A DNA stretch of 64,000 bases from Singulisphaera sp. GP187 (GTDB taxonomy: Bacteria; Planctomycetota; Planctomycetia; Isosphaerales; Isosphaeraceae). Position 1 is the first letter of the stretch. Each line of letters starts with the position of its first letter. The notes under the pieces were generated by a model that did no database searches, was not told where the DNA came from, and saw only the letters and a program-made list of their open reading frames with translations. Shown in pieces: positions 7,777 to 16,659 of this stretch. The position numbers were made by a program, and so were the translations under genes. The DNA lies in contig NZ_FSRB01000001.1 of assembly GCF_900129635.1 (NCBI RefSeq), forward strand, positions 5,607,501 to 5,671,500. The letters run 5' to 3'.

Positions 7777-10700
7777 TCATCGTCCGGTCATCCCTTTGCG
7801 ACCGCTTCCCAATTGTTCATAGTAGCGGCGCACGCCTTCGGCGAACTCGGGAGGGACGGAGTCGCGGTCGATCGGGACCAACGAATCGGGGGATTCACGC
7901 TTACGCACTTCTTCGGCGATGCGTTTGCTGAGCTCCCCGATCGGTTCGGCCACGAGATCTTTGAGCTTGGTCCAGTCGGGCTCTTTCGAGTGGCGTTTGA
8001 ATTCCTCACGCGCCCCCCGCACGCGATCCCGGATCCGCGCGGCCTCGGCCCGGAGTTCGGGATCGTTGAGCAGCTCCTCGACGTCGCGCATCCGGTCGGA
8101 CCAGCGGCGGAAGCCTTCCCCCGTGATCGGCCCTCCGGGGGTTCCGCCGTTGCTGGAGAGTCCCTCCAGCATCTGTTCAAGCCCAGAACCTTCCCCACCA
8201 CCACCTAGGGCACCTGCCTGTCGTCCTGGCTGTCCCGGTTGATCGCCTTGCGGGGTGTTGCCGCCTCGCAAGGGCCCCTGCCCTTGCTGGCCTCTTTGAC
8301 CACCACGCTGTCCCTGTTGCCCTGGCTGTTGTCCCTGTTGCCCTGGCTGTTGTCCCTGTTGGCCTGGCTGCTGTCCCTGTTGACCCGGCTGCTGTCCCTG
8401 TTCAGGATCTTGCTCACCTTGGCGGCCCTGGCGATTTCGCGGATTTGCCTGGCCTGGCCGGCCATTCGGTTCTTCGCCCGTGGCTCGGGCGATTTCGCGG
8501 TTGATCTGGTCGGCGAGGTCTTCCACTTCGCCTTGGGCTCGCTTCAGGGCGGCCGTTTCGTCGCCGAGCACGCTTTCGGCGGCGCGTTCGACGCCTTCCC
8601 GCAGTTGGTTGATGCCCCGGCCGGCGTGGCGAGAGGCCTTGGCGGCCTCCTCGGCGATTCCCGCGTCGGCCAGTTGCTCGGCGACTTTCAGGGCGTCGGG
8701 GATCTTCTGCTCGTTCGCCTTGCGGACCGTGTCGTAGAGACCTTTGGCAAGGAGCGGCTCCGATTCCTCCGCCTCTTGCACGGTGGTCTGCATTCGGTCC
8801 AGGAGTTGGTCAAGCCGCTTCTTCTGCTGTTCGAGCCCTTGCTTGGTTTGCTCGCCTTCTCCGTTGTCACGGAGCGACCGGGCGGGGCGATTGTCCTTGG
8901 CCTCGAGCCGCTCGGAAAGCTTGTCTTGATCGTCGTTGAGTTGCCGCGCCTGGTGGCGCATCTCGGTCATCTCTTCCGTGAACCGGTCGGCCGCGCCTTT
9001 GCGGAGCTCCTCGCGGAGGTCGTTCAGTTGGCGACCGGCCCGGGCGCCCTCGGTCAGGGCTTGCGGGACGCGGCCCTGTTCGAGCGCCTCGGAGGCTTGC
9101 CGGACGTGCTCGCGGCTCTGCTCGATCTGCTGGCGGGCCTCGGCCATCCGCTCCTTGTTTTCTTCGCGCTCCATCCGTTCGCGCAGTTCGTCGGTATCGC
9201 GGAGGATCTGCTGCTCCTGGTCCCTGAGCCGCTTGAGCTGGCGTTCGATCTCCTGCTTCGCCTCGGCCGTTTTGGCCTCTTCGAGGGCCGATTGCAGTTC
9301 CTTGAGCCGGTCGTTGAGGTCGGTTTGCCGCTGGGCCAGCTCGCGGAGCCGGCTGATGACTTGTCGGGTCTCGCGCTGTTCTTGTTGCTTTTGCGACTGA
9401 ACCCGGGCCGCGCTCTGCTCTTCGTACCGGTTCTCATCGTTCGATAGCTCAAGCTGCTGAAGCTGTTGTTGCGACGGGCTGCCGGCCGAGGCTTGTCCTC
9501 CTTGTTGGCTTCGTTGTCGCGAGCGGCTACGCGTGACCTCGAACTCACGGGCGCGAAGCTTGAGCAACGCTTGATAGGCCGCTTGCTCGGCAGCCAGGGC
9601 CGGCGTGTGCGCGGCGATCGAGGTCGACTTCACCGCTTCACTGAGCTGCGTCTCGGCGTCCTTCATGAACCGGGTCGCCTGCTCGAGGTTGGCCTTCGAC
9701 TTCGGGTCGCGGAGCTTCTCGGCAAGTTCTGTTGCCTGTGCGATGGCCGATTGCTGGGACTCGAGGAGGAGCTTGCTGTCCGCGGCAAACTCGGCGGAAC
9801 GCTTGGCCCCGGTCTCGCGACGGATCACTTTCCAGGTGCCGTTGATGATCTCTTTTTGGAGCTCGGCGAGCTTCTCCGCCTGCTGGGCGTTCTGCCCTTG
9901 CTGTTGCTCCTGGTTCTCGGACGAGCTGCTGGGAGGCGCCTCGCCTTGTCGGAAGATTTCCTCGAAGTGGCGGACCTCGGCGAAGAACATGTCGCCCGAG
10001 GCACGCCTCGGCTGATTGTCGGGTCCGACGTCCTCAGCCCAGAAGAAGTAGGTGACGAGCTGGTCGGGAATGGCGTGAAAGGATTCGAAATTGAGCAGAT
10101 GCTCGGCTTTTAGGTTTTTGCTTTGGCTCTTGGATGCGGGAGCCGGCAGCACCACCTCTTGCGGGTCTTGGCCCGCCACGCTGTAGGTGAGGCCGTGGCG
10201 GACCACGCCGAAATCATCGTCGAGCTTGGCCTTGAGCGTGAGCTCCTCCACCGGCGAGACCCGAACGTCACGCGACGGCTGGGTCATCGCGACGACCGGC
10301 GGCCGGTTCCGCGTGACGTTGATGACGATCTCGGAGGTCAGCTTGTTGGCCCGTCCGTCGCGGTCGACGAGCTGGACCTTGAACCGCTTGGGTTGGGTGA
10401 GGGTGAACCGGGCGCGATAGAGGTGGTCGCCCCCTTCGGCTTGGCGATTGAGAGTCAGGGCCTGCCCTTGCTCGTCAACCAGGCGGGCCACGGACACGTC
10501 TTTGTTGAGGTGACAGAGCAAGGTGAGCTCGGTCCCCTCGACCGCCGTGACGTGGCGGACGTCCTCGACGGTCTTGGTGTCGAGCGACGTGTAATGGGGG
10601 AAGACGAGGGTGGCATCGGTGCGCTGAAGCTCGGGGTACTCGAACACGCGGACGCGATAGGTCGGCGTGCTCCGCCCCACGAACTCGACGTGATAGGAGA

Positions 10701-11466
10701 GGTCGGTATCGACCGACTCAACCCGCGCGGCGAACGTGGGGTCCTCCAGGCTCCGGGTCATCACCCGGCTCGCACCCGCGTTCGATTCCGGACCGATGAC
10801 GAGGCTCGCCTCGGCCGGGACCGCGTCGTGGAACCGCGCGACGACCAGGAGCGATGCACCGCGCTCGAGCTCGGTGTTCCCCGGGTCGACCACGACGCCG
10901 GTGGCGACCGGCCTGGCCCCGCCTGGATTCCGCCCGCTGGCGTGCGAGCGGGTCTCCACCAAGAGGCCGACGACCGCGACGATCAGGAACGCGAGTGCGA
11001 CCGCGTGGGCCAGGTGTGAGGCTTGCAGCCTCCAGGTCGGCACGATGTCATCCCAGTTCGAGGCCCGGCGGTGGTCGAGCGCTTTGCGGATCACGGTCGC
11101 CTGCAAGAACCCGAACCGCTCGGCGGGCGTCGCCACGGCCTGCTCGACCGCGGCGAGCAGGCCGGTGGCGAGCTCGGGATGTTTCGCTTCGATTTGTCGG
11201 GCCACCCAGCGCAGGTCACGCGCCCAACGATGCGCTGTGATCGCGCAAACGGCACCGGTCGCCAAGGCCAGGGCCGCCAGGATCGCCGGCACCCAGGTCG
11301 CGGACGACGATGTTGACTCCGCAAGGTTGGCTCGCGTCAGCAGGACGGCGATGACCAGTCCGACGATCGCCCAGGCCAGCCAGCAGAGCGCCAACGAGCT
11401 CCAGAGCCTGACCTGCCGGAATCGGCGCGCGACTTGTTCCAGGGCTTGCCGCAGTTCCGTGCTCAT
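7777..11466 (-). CDS. DUF4175-type giant membrane/coiled-coil protein
   Basis: This 1229-residue protein has two N-terminal membrane helices (about 22-43 and 58-78), a third at about 152-170, Ig-like beta domains up to about residue 500, then a very long charged helical region (about 540-950) rich in E, Q, R and K that should form coiled coil. A low-complexity Q/G/P stretch made of GQQPGQQ repeats follows at about 1020-1060. The C terminus is helical again. The organisation matches the DUF4175-type proteins encoded beside MoxR/DUF58/BatA genes in planctomycetes. Its ATG overlaps the stop of the BatA gene (ATGA), so translation is likely coupled. It probably spans membrane and periplasm as a scaffold of the MoxR complex; the biochemical role is unknown. 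Confidence 0.82.
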   Translation of the reverse strand: MSTELRQALEQVARRFRQVRLWSSLALCWLAWAIVGLVIAVLLTRANLAESTSSSATWVPAILAALALATGAVCAITAHRWARDLRWVARQIEAKHPELATGLLAAVEQAVATPAERFGFLQATVIRKALDHRRASNWDDIVPTWRLQASHLAHAVALAFLIVAVVGLLVETRSHASGRNPGGARPVATGVVVDPGNTELERGASLLVVARFHDAVPAEASLVIGPESNAGASRVMTRSLEDPTFAARVESVDTDLSYHVEFVGRSTPTYRVRVFEYPELQRTDATLVFPHYTSLDTKTVEDVRHVTAVEGTELTLLCHLNKDVSVARLVDEQGQALTLNRQAEGGDHLYRARFTLTQPKRFKVQLVDRDGRANKLTSEIVINVTRNRPPVVAMTQPSRDVRVSPVEELTLKAKLDDDFGVVRHGLTYSVAGQDPQEVVLPAPASKSQSKNLKAEHLLNFESFHAIPDQLVTYFFWAEDVGPDNQPRRASGDMFFAEVRHFEEIFRQGEAPPSSSSENQEQQQGQNAQQAEKLAELQKEIINGTWKVIRRETGAKRSAEFAADSKLLLESQQSAIAQATELAEKLRDPKSKANLEQATRFMKDAETQLSEAVKSTSIAAHTPALAAEQAAYQALLKLRAREFEVTRSRSRQRSQQGGQASAGSPSQQQLQQLELSNDENRYEEQSAARVQSQKQQEQRETRQVISRLRELAQRQTDLNDRLKELQSALEEAKTAEAKQEIERQLKRLRDQEQQILRDTDELRERMEREENKERMAEARQQIEQSREHVRQASEALEQGRVPQALTEGARAGRQLNDLREELRKGAADRFTEEMTEMRHQARQLNDDQDKLSERLEAKDNRPARSLRDNGEGEQTKQGLEQQKKRLDQLLDRMQTTVQEAEESEPLLAKGLYDTVRKANEQKIPDALKVAEQLADAGIAEEAAKASRHAGRGINQLREGVERAAESVLGDETAALKRAQGEVEDLADQINREIARATGEEPNGRPGQANPRNRQGRQGEQDPEQGQQPGQQGQQPGQQGQQPGQQGQQPGQQGQRGGQRGQQGQGPLRGGNTPQGDQPGQPGRQAGALGGGGEGSGLEQMLEGLSSNGGTPGGPITGEGFRRWSDRMRDVEELLNDPELRAEAARIRDRVRGAREEFKRHSKEPDWTKLKDLVAEPIGELSKRIAEEVRKRESPDSLVPIDRDSVPPEFAEGVRRYYEQLGSGRKGMTGR
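8309..8402. repeat. 21-bp tandem repeat, about 4.5 copies, coding
   Basis: The unit tgtccctgttgccctggctg plus one base repeats from 8309 with starts at 8330, 8351, 8372 and 8393. It encodes the GQQPGQQ heptads of the DUF4175 protein on the minus strand. Copies differ by 0-3 bases, mostly silent, and the period of exactly 21 keeps frame. Copy number could vary between strains. Confidence 0.9.
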
Positions 11467-13577
11467 GTTGCCAGAACCTCCGCACGAGCCGAACGAGGCG
11501 CGGGCTGTCGCCCCGCCAGCCAGGTTTCGACGATCAAGATGCCGATAGCCGTCAGGATCAGCCAGCGCCAGAGCTTCTGGCGGCCTTCGAGCTCGGCGTT
11601 GTGCAACTGCCGAAATTGATCGCGGTCGACCGCTGCATTCGAGTGGTTCGCCAGCCGACAGCCGAACTGTTCCAGGGTCTCGACGTTCAAGGGGGCGGTC
11701 TTGCTCTCCATCGGATCAAGATTCACCGCGAACTCGCGAGCGCCCGCCGGCGTCTCGATCGTGTAGAGGCCGGGCCGGTCCGTCTCCGAGAAAAGCGGGG
11801 TTCCCGGCGTCGTGGCGACCGTCCCCCCTCCCGGCGTACGCACGACCAGGCCCTTTGCTGTCCCTTCAATCACCGGTAGCGACACCGGGTCATGGACCAG
11901 GTGGTTCGCCTGAGTCGCCGGCCGCCCCTCCCGTCGCTCGAGCAGCGCCGCCATCAACAGAACGAACTTTGAGGATCGCGCGAGCTGGCTATCGCTGGGA
12001 TTCCAACCGCTCGCCAGCACGATCAGGCTCCCCTTGCCAACCCCCTGCTCGACGATCGCCGGGTCGCCATTCTCGAACCGTGCCAGAACTCGCGAGTCTT
12101 TGACTTTGTCTGTGTCGAGATGACGATATTTCCAGAAGTGGATCTTGGTGAAGTCGTTGTACTGCGCGGCGGCCAGCGCGGAGAAGAGCGGATGGTCGAA
12201 CGCGATCTCCCCGAGCATGACATCGCGGTTTACGGCCCCCTCCTCGATCTTCCAAGGGGCGACGTCCAGGAGCGCGGCGAGCGTCTCGGCCTTGCCGGCC
12301 GTGGTGACGACATCGAGCACGGTCCCCCCGGCTTGCGCATAGGCTCGGAGTTTGCGGGCGTTCTCGGTGGTCGTCTCACTCGTGAGGATGACCAGCGGCA
12401 GCGACCGCGGTGCCTCGAGCGTCAGCGCCTCGGCGGGCGAAACGGTGCGGATGGTCACGCTCCGCCGCGGTGTGTCGTGAAAGACGCGCTCAAGGTAGTA
12501 GAGGAGGCCGGCCGAGTCGTCGGGATCGTCCTTGCCGATTGAGAGCACGGTCGACTCCTCACGCCGCTCGTCGGCCGCGTAGAGCGTGTTGTCAAACGGA
12601 TGGGCATCGCCCTTGAGCCGGAGCGTCCCGGGAGCCGCTTTCCCCTGCGGCTTCGGCAGTCGCACGACGCGGCTTTCTCCCGGCGGGACGTAGACGTCGA
12701 TCGGTTGGCCCGTCTCGACCCCGTTCCCATCGACCCGGACGACTTGAAACTTCTCCCGGGTGGACCCGGGCTCGTTGCTCACCCCGACCCGCCGGCCGGT
12801 TGCCCCCGTCGACGGCTCGGTCTCTGTCAGCTCCGCCAGCGCGTGCAGGCTGGCGTTCGAGCCCCGGTCGGCGACCGTTTTGAGGTCGAGCTCGACGTCG
12901 GAGGGCCACTCGAACCCCCCCAGGGCCTCGAGCCGGCTCCCCTGCTGGAGGTCGCTGATCAAGACGATCCGCCGCGGCATTCGGCCGGCCTTCTCGCTCT
13001 GATCCGTCACGTCTTCAATCGCGGCGACGGCATCGATGAGGGCCTGCCCCAGTTGGGTTCCCCCCCAGGTCGGCTCGAGCCGTTCCACCATGGCGCGCGC
13101 GACGGCCTGCCGCCGGCTCGGGTCGAGCGTGGCCGACTCGGGAAAGCTCAGCAGGGGCCGCGACGACCCATCGAAGGCGAAGAGGGCCAGTTCGTCGGCC
13201 GGGCGGCAGGCGGCAATCGCCTCCTCGGCGAGTTGCTTCGCTTTGGGCCAGAGGTCGCCGCGACGCATGCTTGCGCTGGTATCGATGACCACCGCGACCC
13301 GGCGCCGTTCGACGTTGCCGAATTCGAGGTTGGCCGCTTGCCGCCAGAACGGCCGCGCGAACGCGAACGCGAGCAACGTGAGGGCCGCCGCTCGCAAGAG
13401 GAGTAGCAGTAAGTTGTCGAGGCGGCTCCGCCGGGTCAGGCGCGGGGGCGTCGGGGTGAGGAACATCAAGGAGCTGAACGGCACCTCGCCGCGCGGCTTG
13501 CGCTGAATCAGGTGGAACAGGATTGGGCCGGCGATGGCCAGCAGCCCCAGTGCATAGAGAGGAGTGAGGAAGCTCAA
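11463..13577 (-). CDS. BatA-like double-helix vWA membrane protein
   Basis: This 704-residue protein begins with the BatA N-terminal domain: a membrane helix at 3-22, the conserved HLIQRKPRGEVPFSSLMFL segment, and a second helix at about 58-75. The vWA domain follows, with the MIDAS motif DTSAS (in VVIDTSASMRRGD), the GGTQLGQAL loop and ISDLQQG. The C-terminal half is an extracytoplasmic beta-rich region with a GATase-like fold and a final membrane helix (LILTAIGILIVETWL). In the Bat/MoxR systems such proteins bind a metal ion through MIDAS and act with the MoxR ATPase. Four-base overlaps with both neighbours (ATGA at each end) show tight translational coupling in the operon. Confidence 0.86.
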   Translation of the reverse strand: MSFLTPLYALGLLAIAGPILFHLIQRKPRGEVPFSSLMFLTPTPPRLTRRSRLDNLLLLLLRAAALTLLAFAFARPFWRQAANLEFGNVERRRVAVVIDTSASMRRGDLWPKAKQLAEEAIAACRPADELALFAFDGSSRPLLSFPESATLDPSRRQAVARAMVERLEPTWGGTQLGQALIDAVAAIEDVTDQSEKAGRMPRRIVLISDLQQGSRLEALGGFEWPSDVELDLKTVADRGSNASLHALAELTETEPSTGATGRRVGVSNEPGSTREKFQVVRVDGNGVETGQPIDVYVPPGESRVVRLPKPQGKAAPGTLRLKGDAHPFDNTLYAADERREESTVLSIGKDDPDDSAGLLYYLERVFHDTPRRSVTIRTVSPAEALTLEAPRSLPLVILTSETTTENARKLRAYAQAGGTVLDVVTTAGKAETLAALLDVAPWKIEEGAVNRDVMLGEIAFDHPLFSALAAAQYNDFTKIHFWKYRHLDTDKVKDSRVLARFENGDPAIVEQGVGKGSLIVLASGWNPSDSQLARSSKFVLLMAALLERREGRPATQANHLVHDPVSLPVIEGTAKGLVVRTPGGGTVATTPGTPLFSETDRPGLYTIETPAGAREFAVNLDPMESKTAPLNVETLEQFGCRLANHSNAAVDRDQFRQLHNAELEGRQKLWRWLILTAIGILIVETWLAGRQPAPRSARAEVLAT

Positions 13578-14583
13578 CGAGCACCTCCCCGCCCCGGAGC
13601 GTTGCGCCGGCCTGGCCGACGGCCCCGGCGAATTCGCGCTTTCAGCAAGTCGAAGAGCACGAGTTCCAGGGGGATATCGGTCGTCACCAACTCATATTCG
13701 ATTCCGAGGTCGACGCACGCCTGCTCGATCTCGGCGGCGTGGGCGTTGAACTTCCGGAGGTATTCCGCGCGGGCCTGGTCGGGGTCGATGTAGAGCTCGC
13801 GCCCCGACTCCACGTCGTGGTACATCGCCGGTGTCGTGAACGGGAATTGGACTTCCGCCGGGTCGAGAATCCGCAGGACGACGACGTCGTGCCCGCGCGA
13901 CCGGAGGTAGCCGAGCCTGGTCTTGAGTGCCTCGGTCGGGGCGAGCAGGTCGGAAAGCAGGACGATCAGGCCGCGCTTGCGGACCGTCGCGGCGATCTGT
14001 TCGAGCGGTTCGGCGAGGTTGGTCGCGCGGCCCGTCGGTTCGCGGTCGAGCGTGGCCATGATCCGGCGGAGATGCCCCGGGCGGTGCCGCGCGGGGAGGT
14101 ACTCGGTGATCTTGTCCTCGAACGTGAGCAGGCCGACCGCGTCGCGCTGCATCGAGAGAAAGTAGGCGATCGTGGCCGCCGCCGTGCGTGCGTAATCGCT
14201 CTTGCTGTAGGTGCCCGAACTGTAGCTCATCGACCGGCTGGTATCGAGCACGAGGTAGCAACGCAGGTTCGTCTCGTCCTCGAACCGCTTCACATAATAG
14301 CGGTCCGAGCGTGCGAACAGCCGCCAGTCGAGGTAGCGCGGATCGTCTCCGGGGCTGTACTCGCGATACTCGCTGAACTCGACGGAGAACCCGTGGTAGG
14401 GGCTGCGGTGGATCCCCTTGATGAATCCCTCGACCGTGACCTTGGCGCGGATCTGCAGGCTCTTGATTCGCATCAAGGTCGCCGGATCGATCAAGGACCC
14501 GCCCGGCCGCGCGGGGTCTCCGCCTCGAATCGGGGCTGGCGCAGATCCGGCAGGGCGCGGGTCGTGACGATCCAAGGGGGGCA

Positions 14584-14584
<1 letters not shown>
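13574..14584 (-). CDS. DUF58 domain protein (MoxR partner)
   Basis: This 336-residue soluble protein contains the DUF58 signature, with the stretch EYREYSPGDDPRYLDWRLFA followed by a vWA-like core starting YLVLDTSRSMSYSSG (MIDAS-like DTSRS). DUF58 proteins are regularly encoded directly after MoxR ATPases and are thought to be their binding partners. The first 37 residues are proline-rich and may be non-native: an internal ATG (MRIKSLQ) at residue 38 would start exactly where family similarity begins. The listed ATG overlaps the MoxR stop by one base (TGATG), which favours coupled initiation there. The stop overlaps the BatA start. Confidence 0.88.
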
Positions 14585-15594
<1,010 letters not shown>

Positions 15595-15655
15595 GATCGC
15601 TCCTTTCGACTCGACCCCGTGCCGCGCCGGCGGATCCCTCGGATCGGTCCGCGAT

Positions 15656-16540
15656 TCAGTGCGTCATGGCGTAGGTCACGATGTTGATTCCCATCGGATA
15701 CGACTTCTTTTCCGAGAACTCGTGGAAGTAGTCCGTGCTCAGGCCTTCCCGCTCCCAGCCGTCCCCCAGGTCGGTGTTGTGGCAGAGGATCACCATCATC
15801 CGCCCTTTGTCGTCGACGATCTGCTTGTAATGGACGGTCTGCGAGTCGCCATCGTGCCGCTCCCAGGTCTCGCCCGTGTTTTCCCAGACGTTGATGGCGG
15901 GGACTTGCGGCTTCTCCTTGAGGCGGTACACGCAGCGAAAGATCTCGTGCTCGATCGACAGTTCGGTCGGCTCACGGTCGGGGAAGACCCGCTTGAACTG
16001 GTCGGAAACGGTCTGCCAGGCATGGTCGCCCCAGAAGTCGTCGATCATCAGGAAGCCGCCGTTGAGCAGGTAGTGGCGCAAGGCGACCACCTCCTCTTCC
16101 GAGAACGATAAGTTTCCAGGCTCAATCATGTAGAGGAAGGGATAGTCGCACAGCCGCTCGTCGGTCACCCGCATCGAGATCGGCTCGGGGTTGACCTTCA
16201 GTGATGTCAACTGCTGAAGCCGGAACGAGAAATTCAGGTCGCTGTCGGGCCAGTCGGTCATCCAGCCGCCACCTCCACCCCAGCGTCGCCGTCCTCCATA
16301 TCCGAATCCTCCGCCACCACCTCCGCCGTAGTCCGCGTCGTACTCCACTCGCACGAAGGTGAAGACGTCCTTCTTGAACCGTTCGTCCACTTTCCAGTCG
16401 GGCACGCCCGCGCGATCGTCGGGGATGATTCCGGGCCTTGTCCTCGGCCTCCGGCCGAACCGTGGCTGAGCCAGGCAGACGCCCGTGACGATCGCCAGCA
16501 GGCAAGGAAGCGCGATCAGGATCAGGCGTCGTCGGGTCAT
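15656..16540 (-). CDS. Exported DUF4159 protein
   Basis: This 294-residue protein has a signal peptide at 1-25 (LILIALPCLLAIVTGVCLAQP) and a basic, glycine-rich region (GGGGGGFGYGGRRRWGGGG) before the DUF4159 domain. The domain shows the expected block LSFSEEEVVALRHYLLNGG followed by FLMIDDFWG, a GATase-like fold. DUF4159 genes are a standard part of bacterial MoxR/DUF58/BatA operons. The ATG at 16540 is preferred because the signal peptide starts there; an in-frame upstream start would add 20 residues ahead of it. It precedes the MoxR gene by 61 bases. Confidence 0.85.
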   Translation of the reverse strand: MTRRRLILIALPCLLAIVTGVCLAQPRFGRRPRTRPGIIPDDRAGVPDWKVDERFKKDVFTFVRVEYDADYGGGGGGGFGYGGRRRWGGGGGWMTDWPDSDLNFSFRLQQLTSLKVNPEPISMRVTDERLCDYPFLYMIEPGNLSFSEEEVVALRHYLLNGGFLMIDDFWGDHAWQTVSDQFKRVFPDREPTELSIEHEIFRCVYRLKEKPQVPAINVWENTGETWERHDGDSQTVHYKQIVDDKGRMMVILCHNTDLGDGWEREGLSTDYFHEFSEKKSYPMGINIVTYAMTH

Positions 16541-16585
16541 GGGATCTGGGCCCTTTGGGGAATGGGACGCGTTCGGGCCGATCAG

Positions 16586-16600
16586 GTGGGTACAACCCAC
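16586..16600. repeat. Short perfect palindrome gtgggt-aca-acccac
   Basis: Six-base arms flank three bases, between the TPR/peptidase gene and the DUF4159 gene. The wording resembles the ggttgtaccc repeats at 3972 and 41331. Confidence 0.5.
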
Positions 16601-16631
16601 GAAGTCTTCATGTGTGTTGCATCAGAGAGAA

Positions 16632-16650
16632 GGGTGGGCTGTGCCCACCC
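16632..16650 (-). terminator. Hairpin terminator candidate after the TPR/peptidase gene
   Basis: gggtgggc and gcccaccc pair perfectly around tgt, ten bases beyond the minus-strand stop at 16660. On the minus strand the stem is followed by TTCTCTCT, a pyrimidine run that could support termination. If it works, the downstream DUF4159-MoxR row has its own promoter or relies on read-through. A near-identical stem lies at 61642-61658. Confidence 0.5.
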
Positions 16651-16659
16651 ATCGCATTT

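Noticed and set aside
8309..8402. Regular short repeats as a possible CRISPR array
   Set aside because: The 21-bp units are contiguous with no spacers and encode in-frame heptads of the DUF4175 protein.
10123..11019. Long plus-strand frame opposite the DUF4175 gene
   Set aside because: It is an antisense shadow in GC-rich DNA, with composition typical of the complement of a real gene and no domain. The same holds for the long frames opposite the desaturase, the DUF1553 protein and the MoxR row.
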